From Candidatus Omnitrophota bacterium (GTDB taxonomy: Bacteria; Omnitrophota; Gorgyraeia; Duberdicusellales; 4484-171): a stretch of 25,119 nt of DNA. The stretch spans positions 17,908 to 43,026 of the forward strand of contig JAQTUC010000001.1 of assembly GCA_028710385.1 (NCBI GenBank). Reading direction: 5' to 3'. The first letter of the stretch is position 1; each line of letters starts with the position of its first letter. Position numbers and translations under genes: made by a program. Shown in pieces: positions 1-8,045 of this stretch. The notes beneath the pieces were generated by a model that was not told the origin of the DNA, searched no databases, and was given only the letters and a program-made list of their open reading frames with translations.

Positions 1-494
1 TGGATTTTTCCTGGGAAAAAATGCAAGAGGCAAAGCACGCATACGAAAGGTTCGTTATTTTGTTTCAGAAAATAAATAGAAAATTAGGCGAGGATATTGC
101 AAAATTATCAAAAGTAACCCCGGGCAATAAAAATAAATTCGCAGAAGAGTTTGACAGGGCTATGGAAGATGATTTTAATACCCCGATAGCTCTGGGGGTG
201 TTGTTTAATATGGTAAATGAATGCAATAAAATGCTGGATGAAAACCAGGATGTATCCGGCCTTAAGGAATTAGCAGTTTCCATAAACCAATTAGGCGGCG
301 TTTTGGGCCTGTCTTTCATTCCGGCAGAAAGCAACGAAGCAGACGCCTGGATTAAAGAAGCGATAGAAGAAAGGCAAAAATTAAGGAAAGAAAAAAAATA
401 TAAAGAAGCAGATGATGTCAGGAAAATGCTTGAAGCAAAAGGCGTTATTCTTGAAGATACAAAGGAAGGGACAGTATGGCGCAGAAAAATTTAA
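1..494 (+). CDS. cysS: Cysteinyl-tRNA synthetase, C-terminal part (5' truncated)
   Basis: The reading frame is open from the window edge (codons from base 3, beginning DFSWEKMQEA) to the TAA at 492-494, so the gene starts upstream. What remains is the helical part after the catalytic domain: the DDFNTPIALGVLF segment, typical of the CysRS anticodon-stem-binding region, and the charged tail with EERQKLRKEKKYKEADDVR and a final GVILEDTKEGTVWRR, which is the usual CysRS ending. The enzyme charges tRNA-Cys with cysteine in the cytoplasm; the HIGH and KMSKS motifs and the zinc site would lie outside the window. The 3' end overlaps tmk by 19 bases. Family identity is secure from the tail alone. An internal ATG at 21 is not the true start, because the frame continues upstream of it without a stop. 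Confidence 0.95.
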   Translation, partial: DFSWEKMQEAKHAYERFVILFQKINRKLGEDIAKLSKVTPGNKNKFAEEFDRAMEDDFNTPIALGVLFNMVNECNKMLDENQDVSGLKELAVSINQLGGVLGLSFIPAESNEADAWIKEAIEERQKLRKEKKYKEADDVRKMLEAKGVILEDTKEGTVWRRKI

Positions 495-1123
495 AAAAGA
501 AAGCAATTTTTATAACTATTGAGGGGCTTGAGGGCAGCGGTAAAAGCAGCGTTATTGGTTTTCTGGAGGATCTTATAAAGGCGAAAGGGTTTTCTGCCGT
601 TGTTTTCCGTGAGCCGGGTTCAACCGCAGTTGGTGAAAAAATACGCGAAATTCTTCTGGATAAAAAGAATAAAAAATTAAGCTGCCACACGGAATTGCTT
701 TTGTATCTTGCCGCAAGGACCCAGCTGATTGAAGAAAAGCTGGTAAGTGCTTTTAAAAAATACGATTTTGTAATCTGCGACCGCTTTTTTGACTCAACGC
801 TTGTGTATCAGGGCTATGCTTTAGGGCTAGGCAGGATAGTGGATCGCGCCGTTAAAATATTTTCTCTGGGGATTATCCCTGACCTTACCATTGTTTTGGA
901 TGTTGAAGCAAAGGACGGTTTAAAAAGAATAAAAAACAAAGACCGCATAGAATCGCGGCCCATTGATTTTCATAATAAATTAAGAAAGGGCTACCTTGCA
1001 CTTGCTAAAAAATATCCCGAAAGGATAAAGGTTATTGACGCGCAAACCGAATTGGCGCAGATCTACGAAAGAACGGAAAAGATTCTAATGAATAAATTCA
1101 ACTTTATCCGCCTTCGCTCGTAA
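476..1123 (+). CDS. tmk: Thymidylate kinase (dTMP kinase)
   Basis: Phosphorylates dTMP to dTDP with ATP, a step of dTTP synthesis. Visible motifs are the Walker A loop GLEGSGKS at residues 17-24, the REPGST segment at about 45-50, the DRFFDS form of the DRx-x-x-S motif at 102-107, and an arginine-rich lid region near residues 145-155 (KDRIESRP). Length is 215 aa, normal for the family. The ATG at 476 is preceded by AAGGG about 6 bases upstream, inside the end of cysS, so the 19-base overlap looks genuine. The last residues (IRLRS) are encoded by a palindromic repeat at 1107-1134, so the C-terminus may have been replaced or extended by that element. A downstream holB is the common bacterial arrangement and supports the call. 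Confidence 0.95.
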   Translation: MAQKNLKKKAIFITIEGLEGSGKSSVIGFLEDLIKAKGFSAVVFREPGSTAVGEKIREILLDKKNKKLSCHTELLLYLAARTQLIEEKLVSAFKKYDFVICDRFFDSTLVYQGYALGLGRIVDRAVKIFSLGIIPDLTIVLDVEAKDGLKRIKNKDRIESRPIDFHNKLRKGYLALAKKYPERIKVIDAQTELAQIYERTEKILMNKFNFIRLRS

Positions 1124-1134
1124 GCTTCGGCGGA
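1107..1134. repeat. Short palindromic repeat spanning the tmk stop codon
   Basis: A 28-base sequence begins TCCGCC and ends GGCGGA, giving six outer base pairs, then a 3x3 internal loop and a GCT/AGC inner stem around a CGTA loop. It contains the last codons and the TAA stop of tmk. There is no T-run after it, so it is not a classical intrinsic terminator. It may be a copy of a dispersed palindromic repeat, but only one copy is visible here. Confidence 0.45.
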
Positions 1135-1171
1135 TGTCACGGTATCGGTGATTTGTTAAGGTGTTCCATAA

Positions 1172-1957
1172 ATGCAAACCCAGAATAAAATACTTAATTA
1201 TTTTACCCTGCTTAAGGAAAAATCCCTCATCGGGAAATCCTATCTTTTTGTGGGTAATGATTTTTCTGTTGTAAAAGATATCGCAAAACTTATAAACTGC
1301 CGGGGTGTCGGCACTTTTTGTAATGGCTGTTGGGACTGCGTAAGCATTGAAAACTCAACCCATCCTGATTTATTTACGCTTAAACCGGAAACTCTTACCA
1401 TAACTATTGAAAACATAAGGGAAGCGCAGCAGTTTTTAAGGCTTAAAAGTTTCCGCGCGCAGAAAAAAGTGCTTGTGATTTCGGATGCGCAGAATATGGG
1501 AGAAGCTTCGGCAAATGCTTTCTTAAAAACTCTGGAAGAGCCGCCGAAAAATTCTTTTATTGCTGTCTGTGCATCCAAGATTGACGGCGTTATACCGACA
1601 ATAGTTTCCAGGTGCAACAAAATTTTTCTTCCATTACGCGAAGAAGCCGGAAGTTTTCAGTTAGCGCCGGTTTTAGGTTTTTTAAAAGGAGAGCGCCCGT
1701 ATTTTAAGGACAGAAAAGAATTTTTATCATTTATCTGGAGCCTAAATCTTGCAATCAGGGATACGTTTTTGTTTTCTATGGGCGGGAACAATCAATTGCT
1801 TACATCAGGCGATTGTGAGATAATCCTTGAAAATATAAAGATAAACAGCACAAATAATTATCTTAACGCCATGAAGGACATACTTGAAATTTATTCAGCA
1901 GGTGCCACAATAAACGAAAATTTAGCTTTGAATATAATAAAGGAGAGGCTTTTATGA
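1172..1957 (+). CDS. holB: DNA polymerase III delta-prime subunit
   Basis: Clamp-loader AAA+ subunit that with delta and gamma/tau loads the sliding clamp. The N-terminus has a four-cysteine zinc module (C43, C50, C53, C56). The position of the P-loop (FVGNDFSVVK, about residues 26-35) lacks the GxxGxGK pattern, as expected for a delta-prime subunit that does not hydrolyse ATP. LEEPP at 121-125 and the sensor-1-like SRC motif at 146-148 are conserved hallmarks. Length is 261 aa, somewhat short compared with E. coli HolB, with a reduced C-terminal collar domain. An AAGGTG sequence lies upstream of the ATG. The gene follows tmk and overlaps the next gene by 4 bases (ATGA), implying translational coupling. 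A related DnaX-like reading is excluded by the missing Walker A. Confidence 0.9.
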   Translation: MQTQNKILNYFTLLKEKSLIGKSYLFVGNDFSVVKDIAKLINCRGVGTFCNGCWDCVSIENSTHPDLFTLKPETLTITIENIREAQQFLRLKSFRAQKKVLVISDAQNMGEASANAFLKTLEEPPKNSFIAVCASKIDGVIPTIVSRCNKIFLPLREEAGSFQLAPVLGFLKGERPYFKDRKEFLSFIWSLNLAIRDTFLFSMGGNNQLLTSGDCEIILENIKINSTNNYLNAMKDILEIYSAGATINENLALNIIKERLL

Positions 1958-2865
1958 AAATAGCTTTGATACGCTTACGAGAATCAGGCCAGATTGTTAC
2001 TTATAAAATAGATGAAGGGGTTAATGTCAACGACTACGTGATAATTGAGGCTGACAGGGGCACAGATTACGGAGAAGTTATGGAGGTAAATGAAGCTGCC
2101 GAGCCTAAGGAGCCTGCTCAGACGGAGTCTTCAGTGAAAAATATTGTGCGGAAAGTTTCGCCCCAGGACATGGAGCGCATAAAGCAGAATGAGGCTGACG
2201 CTAAGGAAGCTATGCGGCAGTGTTCAAGGAAAATCGGCGAATATAAATTATCAATGAAGCTGGTTGATGCGGAATATTCTTTTGACAGAAAAAAGATAGT
2301 TTTTTATTTTACCGCTGAAGGCAGAGTTGACTTCAGGGAGCTGGTTAAAGACCTGGCAAAAGTTTTTAAAATAAGAATTGAGATGCGCCAGATAGGCGTG
2401 CGCGATGAAGCGCGCCTTTTTGGAGGAATCGGCCCCTGCGGGCAGTCGCTTTGCTGCGTAAAATTTTTAAAGAATTTTGAAGCGGTAAGCATGAAAATGG
2501 CAAAAACTCAGAAGCTTCCCTTAAGCTCAGGAAAGATATCGGGAATATGCGGAAGATTAATGTGCTGTCTTTTCTATGAGTATAAAACATACAAAGATTT
2601 AGCAAGAGGCCTTCCTAAGGAAGGAGATGTTATAGATACGCCGCAAGGGAAAGGTAAAGTAGTTTCGGTGAATATTCTAAAAAGGCTTGTATGCGCGGAA
2701 CTCGAGGATGGAAGAATAGAAAAGGTTTCTTTCAGCTGCTCCTGTGAAGCTTCTAGGGGAGATAAGCCCTGCGATGCCCAGCCAAAACCAGGCGCCAATG
2801 CCCCTCAAAAAGAAAGGCCCAGTGAAGACGACAAGGAAAATGCCGAAGATAAAAAAGAGGAGTAA
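1954..2865 (+). CDS. ricT: PSP1 / YaaT-RicT family regulatory protein
   Basis: The 303 aa protein matches the PSP1 C-terminal domain family typified by B. subtilis YaaT/RicT. In Bacillus RicT forms an Fe-S-containing complex with YlbF and YmcA that affects RNase Y-dependent mRNA maturation. The cysteine-rich core is clear: C162, the CC pair at 167-168, C199, and the CC pair at 204-205, within the IGPCGQSLCCVKFL and ICGRLMCCLFYEY segments. A CSC motif follows near residue 265. The C-terminus (about the last 40 residues) is acidic, proline- and lysine-rich and probably disordered. Overlap of 4 bases with holB, in the order tmk-holB-ricT, is conserved in many bacteria. Whether YlbF/YmcA partners exist cannot be judged from the window. 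Confidence 0.88.
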   Translation: MKIALIRLRESGQIVTYKIDEGVNVNDYVIIEADRGTDYGEVMEVNEAAEPKEPAQTESSVKNIVRKVSPQDMERIKQNEADAKEAMRQCSRKIGEYKLSMKLVDAEYSFDRKKIVFYFTAEGRVDFRELVKDLAKVFKIRIEMRQIGVRDEARLFGGIGPCGQSLCCVKFLKNFEAVSMKMAKTQKLPLSSGKISGICGRLMCCLFYEYKTYKDLARGLPKEGDVIDTPQGKGKVVSVNILKRLVCAELEDGRIEKVSFSCSCEASRGDKPCDAQPKPGANAPQKERPSEDDKENAEDKKEE

Positions 2866-2894
2866 CCGCGGATTATTAAACGTTATTCCAATAG

Positions 2895-3641
2895 ATGTTT
2901 ATAGATGCTCACTGCCATTTTAATAGCCTTGCCGGAGAAAAGATAGATAATATTTCTTCTTCCTGCTCAAACGGTTATATATTCATAGACTCAAGCATCA
3001 ATCTTGGTACTACCGCCATATCCCTTCAATTAAGCAGCAAATTTCCTTTTATTTATTCCGCTATAGGGTTTCATCCCTTTTCTGCCAATGAATTCACCGA
3101 AGCAACGATTGCCGGCTATAAAAAAGTTTTAGAGGAAAACAAAAAAATAGTTGCCATAGGAGAAATAGGGCTTGATGAATTTGCAGAAACTGCGCCTTGT
3201 AAACAGGAAGAAATTTTTTGCCGTTTCCTGGGCTTGGCGAAGGAATTTAATCTCCCCGTAATTATCCATAACCGCATTTCAAAACCGGTTGTTTTTGATA
3301 TTCTGGATAAATATTTCAGCTCTTACGAAAAGATAATCTTTCACTGTTTTTCCTATTCCAGCGATATGCTTGATAAAATAACAGCCAAAGGAGGCTATGC
3401 GTCTTTTTCTCTTAATATATTAAGGAAGAAAAAAGATATCATTGAGTCGTTAAAAACTGTTTCTTTGGAAAATATGCTTCTTGAAACCGATTCGCCTTAT
3501 ATGAAAATTAACGGGCAACCCTCAAACCCTCTTGATATTAAAGCGGTTTATGCATACGCGGCAGAGGAAAAAAATTTAAAAATTGAGGAAATAGAAAATT
3601 CGGTATATTCAAACGCTAAAAAATTATTTTTATTCAAATGA
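2895..3641 (+). CDS. tatD: TatD family metal-dependent hydrolase
   Basis: TatD-type amidohydrolase-fold nuclease; family members have metal-dependent DNase activity. Metal ligands are visible: the HxH motif at H6 and H8 (DAHCH), the GEIGLDE segment near residue 90 supplying the glutamate, HN near residue 125, HC near residue 152, and LLETDSP near residues 195-201 supplying the aspartate. Length 248 aa is normal. There is no good ribosome binding site before the ATG, but the HxH motif at the very N-terminus fixes this start. The stop overlaps the next start by 4 bases (ATGA). Linkage to tmk-holB-ricT is common in bacteria. Exact substrate is unknown. Confidence 0.9.
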   Translation: MFIDAHCHFNSLAGEKIDNISSSCSNGYIFIDSSINLGTTAISLQLSSKFPFIYSAIGFHPFSANEFTEATIAGYKKVLEENKKIVAIGEIGLDEFAETAPCKQEEIFCRFLGLAKEFNLPVIIHNRISKPVVFDILDKYFSSYEKIIFHCFSYSSDMLDKITAKGGYASFSLNILRKKKDIIESLKTVSLENMLLETDSPYMKINGQPSNPLDIKAVYAYAAEEKNLKIEEIENSVYSNAKKLFLFK

Positions 3642-4774
3642 AAAAGGTAGTTATCCTTAAAATTGAAGATTATAACGAAGCCGTAATTAAAGTAAAAATA
3701 AAAGAAGCCCTGGAAAAGCATTTTGACATAACAAATATTTTTGATACTTCGGATAAAATAGTTTTAAAACCGAATCTTCTTATGGAGGCAGCCGCCAACG
3801 AGGCAATTACCACGCATCCCTTAATCATTGAAGCAGTTGGCAAAATTTTCAAGGAAAAAGGAAACCCTGTTTTTGTGGCAGACAGCCCGGGCGGATTTGT
3901 CGGTAACAAGGATATGGATTTAATTTATGAAAAAACAGGCATTAAGGCCGTTGCGCAGAATAATGGTTTTGACCTTCTGTATCCTACGCAAAGCGCAATA
4001 GTAAATGATATGCCTTTATGCTGGTGGGCGGCAGATTGTAACAAGGCCGGCAGCGGTTTTAAAATGGTTAATCTTGCGAAACTTAAGACGCATGATGTTA
4101 TGGTTTTAACGCTCGCAGCAAAAAATCTTTATGGGTGCATAAGCGGGCTTTTTAAGAGCCATCTTCATAAAATGCACCCAAAAACAGAGGATTTTACGAG
4201 CGTGGTTTTAAAACTCTATGAGATGTTTAAGCCAAAGTTAAACATCGTAGACGGCATATTGGCGCTTTCAGGTAACGGCCCGGCAAAAAGAGGAAAGCCG
4301 GTAAAATTAGGCCTGGTTGTAATAGGAGACGACGCTTTATATACAGATTATGCGATAAGCAGAACTCTCGGCATTAAAGATAAAAATAATCCCCTGATAA
4401 GAGAAGCGAAAGTAAGAGGGTGGTTAAAGGAAGAGGAATTAGAAATAGTCTCTGAGCTTAAAGGAGAAACCATAAAGAATTTTGAACTTCCCGACCCTTT
4501 TATCGTAAACAGCATCCCGGCGCCGTTACTTAAGCTGATTATGCCTTTAATCAGTTTTCGCCCTGCAATAGATTCAAGAAAATGCCGGCTTTGCGGAAAA
4601 TGTATACAGGTCTGCCCCAAAAGAGCGATAACTATAAACAAAACTCTTCGCATGGATTACAAACGTTGTATAATGTGTATGTGCTGTTCGGAAATGTGCC
4701 CCCACGCAGCCATAGATTTACGCGTCAATCCTTTAATAAGAGGAATTAAAAAAATATATAAATGTTTTCAATAA
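3638..4774 (+). CDS. DUF362 domain protein with C-terminal double 4Fe-4S ferredoxin
   Basis: Residues 1-300 resemble the DUF362 family: LKPNLL near residue 44, ITTHPLIIEAV, ADSPGG near 87-92, NLAKLKTHDVMVLTLAAKNLYG, and VDGILALSGNGPAKRG. The C-terminus carries two 4Fe-4S motifs: C316-xx-C319-xx-C322-xxx-C326-P and C344-xx-C347-xx-C350-xxx-C354-P. An extra cysteine (C349) lies in the second. This architecture is widespread in anaerobes and its reaction is not established; electron transfer to or from the DUF362 domain is inferred. No signal peptide, so probably cytoplasmic. It overlaps tatD by 4 bases and mtnA by 13 bases, so it is co-translated with both, but neither neighbour suggests a specific substrate. 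Confidence 0.88.
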   Translation: MKKVVILKIEDYNEAVIKVKIKEALEKHFDITNIFDTSDKIVLKPNLLMEAAANEAITTHPLIIEAVGKIFKEKGNPVFVADSPGGFVGNKDMDLIYEKTGIKAVAQNNGFDLLYPTQSAIVNDMPLCWWAADCNKAGSGFKMVNLAKLKTHDVMVLTLAAKNLYGCISGLFKSHLHKMHPKTEDFTSVVLKLYEMFKPKLNIVDGILALSGNGPAKRGKPVKLGLVVIGDDALYTDYAISRTLGIKDKNNPLIREAKVRGWLKEEELEIVSELKGETIKNFELPDPFIVNSIPAPLLKLIMPLISFRPAIDSRKCRLCGKCIQVCPKRAITINKTLRMDYKRCIMCMCCSEMCPHAAIDLRVNPLIRGIKKIYKCFQ

Positions 4775-5799
4775 AATTCAGAAAATCAAAATTATATTAT
4801 CTGGACCAGACAAAACTGCCACAGAAAGAAGTCTGGAAGCAATGCAGGAATATTTCCGAGGGATTCTCGGCGATAAAAGAACTTAAGGTTCGCGGCGCCC
4901 CTTTAATCGGAGTTTTCGCGGCCTATTGCGTTGCTGTTTATGCCAAGAATCTTAATCTTGCGAAAGATAAATTTATAAAGGAAATTGCAAAATCAATAGA
5001 AGAGCTTAAGGCTTGCCGGCCCACTGCGGTTAATCTTGCCTGGGCGCTTACCGAGCTTAAAGACACACTGCTTAAAAACAGCAATAAAAATACAGCTGCT
5101 ATACGCAAGGCTCTTTTGGATGAAGCGCAGAAAATTTACCGGCAGGATATAGAGCTTTGCAACAGAATGGCTGAGTTTGGAATAAAACTTATTAAAAGCG
5201 GGGACACTATACTTACCCATTGTAACGCAGGCTTCCTTGCAACTGCGGGAGAAGGGACCGCACTAAGCCTTATTTATAAGGCAAATGCCGTTTATAAAAA
5301 TATTAAAGTTTATGCCGATGAAACAAGGCCGCTTCTTCAGGGAGCGCGTTTAACTGCCTGGGAGCTGTCCAAACGGAAAATAAACTGCACGCTTATCTGC
5401 GATAACATGGCAGCTTATCTTATGCAGAAAGGAAAGATTGATAAAATACTTGTGGGCGCAGACAGAATTGCAGCCAGCGGCGATACCGCAAATAAAATAG
5501 GAACTTACAGCGTGGCGGTGGCGGCGAATTATCATAAGGTGCCTTTTTATGTGGTCGCGCCTTTTAGTACCTTTGATTTATCCATTCCAACCGGAAGCCG
5601 TATACCCATAGAGGAAAGAGACCCGCAAGAAGTGAGAACTGTTCTTGGTAAAATAGGCATAGCGCCGGAAAACATAAAAGTATTTAACCCTGCTTTTGAC
5701 GTGACTCCTGCAAAACTTATTACAGCTATAGTAAGCGACAGAGGCGTAATTTATCCTCCTTACAATAAAAACATAAAGAAGCTGCTGGGCGGTATTTAA
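4762..5799 (+). CDS. mtnA: S-methyl-5-thioribose-1-phosphate isomerase
   Basis: Converts methylthioribose 1-phosphate to methylthioribulose 1-phosphate in methionine salvage. The family hallmarks are all present: RGAPLIG near residue 44, CNAGFLATAGEGTALS with the catalytic cysteine C154, DETRPLLQGARLTAWEL near residues 180-196, and VGADRIA with the catalytic aspartate D234, followed by TANKIGTY. Length 345 aa is typical. The start lies inside the end of the DUF362 gene (13-base overlap) and the stop is 2 bases before thiL. No other methionine-salvage gene (mtnK, mtnBC, mtnD) is in the window. The family also includes eIF2B-related proteins and ribose-1,5-bisphosphate isomerases, but the C154/D234 motifs favour MtnA. 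Confidence 0.93.
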   Translation: MFSIKFRKSKLYYLDQTKLPQKEVWKQCRNISEGFSAIKELKVRGAPLIGVFAAYCVAVYAKNLNLAKDKFIKEIAKSIEELKACRPTAVNLAWALTELKDTLLKNSNKNTAAIRKALLDEAQKIYRQDIELCNRMAEFGIKLIKSGDTILTHCNAGFLATAGEGTALSLIYKANAVYKNIKVYADETRPLLQGARLTAWELSKRKINCTLICDNMAAYLMQKGKIDKILVGADRIAASGDTANKIGTYSVAVAANYHKVPFYVVAPFSTFDLSIPTGSRIPIEERDPQEVRTVLGKIGIAPENIKVFNPAFDVTPAKLITAIVSDRGVIYPPYNKNIKKLLGGI

Positions 5800-5801
5800 T
5801 A

Positions 5802-6653
5802 ATGAAATTAAATGAGCTTAACTGGGTTGATTTTTTAAAGAAAAAAGTTAAAAAAAGCAAAAGGGTTTTGGTCGGCATAGGGGATGACTGCGCCCTTGTT
5901 AAAATTAAAAACAGGCAAGCCCTTCTTAAGAGCGATTTATTTATAGAAGATATTCATTTTAAGCTTAAAAAAACGCCTTTTAAAACCATAGGTATGCGCG
6001 CAGTAAGCAGAGTGCTTTCTGATTTTGCCGCCTGCGCAGGCTGGCCTAAATTTTTAGGCATATCTATGGGTATTTCGCGCGATATAAATGAAAAAAACCT
6101 TAAAGAAATACTTAACGGCATTGAATATTTAAGCAAAAAGTATAATTTTGATTTTGTCGGAGGAGACACGGCATCTACCAAAAAGCTTTTTCTTGATGTT
6201 TGGGCGCTGGGTGTTGCAAACAGGTTTATAAAAAGAAACACAGCCAGGGAGGGCGACTATATTTTCTTAACCGGAAAATTAGGCGAGCGAAAGTTCAACA
6301 AAGCATTTACCCCGCGCCTCAAAGAAGCAAATTATCTGGCTAAAAACTTTAAAGTCAATTCAATGATTGATGTTTCCGACGGGTTTATGCTTGATCTTTA
6401 CAGAATTTTAAGGGAAAGCAAAAAAGGCGCTCTTTTGTATAAAAAAAATATACCAATAAAAAAAGAAAGCGATCTATACAGAGGAGAGGATTACGAGCTT
6501 GTTTTTACTGTTTCCAGGGACGAAAAAAGATTGAATCTGTTAAAATCAAAATTTTATTTTGTGGGAAAGATTAAGGACAGTCATTTCGGATATAAAATAA
6601 CCAACGGCAGCAAGGTCAGCAGCGTAATTGTTAAGGGCTACACTCATTTTTAA
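5802..6653 (+). CDS. thiL: Thiamine-monophosphate kinase
   Basis: Phosphorylates thiamine monophosphate to the cofactor thiamine diphosphate. AIR-synthase-fold motifs: GIGDDCA at residues 25-31, SDLFIEDIHF at 44-53, FVGGDTAST near 120, MIDVSDGFMLDL near 189-200, and GEDYEL near 228. At 283 aa it is shorter than E. coli ThiL (about 325 aa); the shortening is mainly between the GVANRF and IDVSDG segments and at the C-terminus, while the metal and nucleotide aspartates remain. A GGGCGG sequence near 5787 in the end of mtnA could act as the ribosome binding site. No thiC/thiE/thiD genes are nearby. It sits just before tsaE, a frequent neighbour in several phyla. Confidence 0.9.
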   Translation: MKLNELNWVDFLKKKVKKSKRVLVGIGDDCALVKIKNRQALLKSDLFIEDIHFKLKKTPFKTIGMRAVSRVLSDFAACAGWPKFLGISMGISRDINEKNLKEILNGIEYLSKKYNFDFVGGDTASTKKLFLDVWALGVANRFIKRNTAREGDYIFLTGKLGERKFNKAFTPRLKEANYLAKNFKVNSMIDVSDGFMLDLYRILRESKKGALLYKKNIPIKKESDLYRGEDYELVFTVSRDEKRLNLLKSKFYFVGKIKDSHFGYKITNGSKVSSVIVKGYTHF

Positions 6654-6664
6654 AAATAAGACGC

Positions 6665-7111
6665 ATGATAAAAAAGTATAGTTTATCTGCCATTGAAACA
6701 ATAGCTCTCGGCGAGAATTTTTCCAAAAATCTTAAGCCGGGAGACGTTGTCATATTTGAAGGCGTTTTAGGCGGAGGGAAAACTACATTTATAAAAGGCA
6801 TACTTGAAGGCTTAAAAATCAGATGCAAGGTGTTGAGCCCGAGTTTCACTCTTGTGCGAAATTACACAAACAACAAACTTCATGTCTATCACATAGATTT
6901 ATACCGTTTAAATGACGAAGAGATTTTTGATTTCGGCATAGAGGATTTTTTATACGGGAAAAACAGCATAACCCTTATTGAATGGGGTGAAAAAATTGAG
7001 CATTGTTTATCCAGGTATCTTAAAGTGGTGTTTTCCATCCTCGGAGAGGAAAAAAGGCAGATAGAATTCTCATCAAAGGGATACAGAGAAAATAAATTCT
7101 TATTGGGATAA
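6665..7111 (+). CDS. tsaE: tRNA threonylcarbamoyladenosine biosynthesis ATPase TsaE
   Basis: P-loop ATPase of the complex (TsaB, TsaD, TsaE) that makes t6A37 in ANN-decoding tRNAs. Shows Walker A GVLGGGKTT at residues 33-41, the SPSFTLVRNY switch segment near residues 58-67, HIDLYRL near 74-80 and LIEWGEK near 115. The family usually reads LGAGKT; here it is LGGGKT, still a valid P-loop. Length 148 aa is normal. The tsaE-tsaB order is the conserved pairing; tsaD is not in the window. The gap to tsaB is filled by a degenerate long inverted repeat. Confidence 0.93.
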   Translation: MIKKYSLSAIETIALGENFSKNLKPGDVVIFEGVLGGGKTTFIKGILEGLKIRCKVLSPSFTLVRNYTNNKLHVYHIDLYRLNDEEIFDFGIEDFLYGKNSITLIEWGEKIEHCLSRYLKVVFSILGEEKRQIEFSSKGYRENKFLLG

Positions 7112-7114
7112 TGA

Positions 7115-7220
7115 ACCCCGTCCTTCCCATAAATAGTATTTTTATAGAGCGATACGGAAGACCGGGTTTAAAGAGCAGACGCTATGGAAAAATATTTTTC
7201 TAGGGAGGGAAGAACGGGGT
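7115..7220. repeat. Degenerate long inverted repeat between tsaE and tsaB
   Basis: The outer 14 bases at each end (7115-7128, starting ACCCCGT, and 7207-7220, ending ACGGGGT) are complementary except at one position. Inside them the arms continue imperfectly: an AT-rich stretch with TATTTTT (about 7129-7150) faces its partial complement at about 7179-7206, with small gaps. Nearly the whole tsaE-tsaB gap could form one long hairpin. The right end runs into the GTG start of tsaB (7219) and includes its AGGGAGG ribosome-binding sequence. Looks like a decayed MITE or an RNA structure; no open reading frame inside. Confidence 0.6.
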
Positions 7221-7878
7221 GAATATTTTAGCTTTAGATTCATCGTCGCAAAATATTTCAATTGGCCTGCTTTATGAAGGAAGGGTTCTGTTTGACTTTA
7301 ACCGGAAACTTTCCTTCGGCGCCTCAAAACTTGTTTCTTTTATAGATACTAATCTTAAAAAATACCGCATAAACCCTGAAGAGATAGATGTTTTTGCGTT
7401 AGGAAGCGGCCCCGGTTCTTTTACCGGATTAAGGGCGTCTTTTAGCATAATCAAAGCGTTTATGCTGGCACTAAAAAAGCCGGCAGTCTGCATAGAAAGT
7501 TTTTACTCAATAGCGCATCCTTTGGCAAAAGAGTATAACAAAATTGCTGTGATTTCTGACGCCAAGCGAGGGCTTATTTATGCCGCGCCATTTACGGCTA
7601 AGGGCGGTTTGTTAAAAAAGGAAGCTAAAACAGCCTTAATTTCTTTAAAAGATTTTGCAAAGGAGCACGCTGAATATTTTTTTGTGACTTATGACGAGCA
7701 TTTGTATGGGCAGTTAACAGAAGCTAGTCCGGGGATAAAATTCAGCAAAACAGCGGTTTTTCCTAAGGCGAAATATTATCTGGAAATTGCAAAGTCACTG
7801 GCAGAAAAAGGAAAATTCACGGATATCGGAAATTTAGAGCCTTTGTATTTACATCCAAAAACATGCCAGATAAGATGA
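7219..7878 (+). CDS. tsaB: tRNA threonylcarbamoyladenosine biosynthesis protein TsaB
   Basis: ASKHA-fold scaffold protein (YeaZ) that pairs with TsaD in t6A synthesis. The N-terminus ILALDSSSQNISIGL and the GSGPGSFTGLRASFSIIKAF segment (about residues 62-80) are the family signature. Length 219 aa is typical. The start is a GTG at 7219, chosen because the family begins with exactly this ILALD strand and because AGGGAGG lies about 10 bases upstream. As in all TsaB proteins the catalytic metal site of TsaD is absent. It follows tsaE and is separated from alr by 249 bases of repeat elements. Confidence 0.92.
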   Translation: MNILALDSSSQNISIGLLYEGRVLFDFNRKLSFGASKLVSFIDTNLKKYRINPEEIDVFALGSGPGSFTGLRASFSIIKAFMLALKKPAVCIESFYSIAHPLAKEYNKIAVISDAKRGLIYAAPFTAKGGLLKKEAKTALISLKDFAKEHAEYFFVTYDEHLYGQLTEASPGIKFSKTAVFPKAKYYLEIAKSLAEKGKFTDIGNLEPLYLHPKTCQIR

Positions 7879-7925
7879 GGCCAATATTTCCCCAAGCCGT
7901 TATGGCGCAGGGAAAATATTAGGCC
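7879..7925. repeat. Imperfect stem-loop after tsaB
   Basis: GGCCAATATTTCCC (from 7879) faces GGGAAAATATTAGGCC (7910-7925) with two single-base bulges, and the loop carries a small inner GCC/GGC hairpin. It directly follows the tsaB stop. No T-run follows, so terminator function is doubtful. Its right-hand end is interrupted by the MITE-like element at 7925-8045, so it predates that insertion or is a separate repeat. Confidence 0.5.
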
Positions 7926-8045
7926 GAATTTGACCCAGCACTTATTTTTGGAAGTATGTTCAGAAAGAATAAAAGAGTTTTCGGATATAGTTTTTTGTTG
8001 TATAAATATAATATTGTTACGAAAATAAGTGCTGGGTTCAATTCG
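7925..8045. mobile_element. 121 bp MITE-like element with target duplication
   Basis: The ends are 24-base terminal inverted repeats (7925-7948 and 8022-8045) that differ at only two positions; both begin CGAATT when read inward and share CCCAGCACTTATTTT. The element is flanked on both sides by the same 5 bases, TAGGC (7920-7924 and 8046-8050), a plausible target-site duplication. The 73-base interior is AT-rich and has no coding potential. Small size, long terminal repeats, flanking duplication and lack of a transposase fit a non-autonomous MITE. It separates tsaB from alr and could alter read-through to alr. No parent transposon is visible in the window. Confidence 0.8.
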
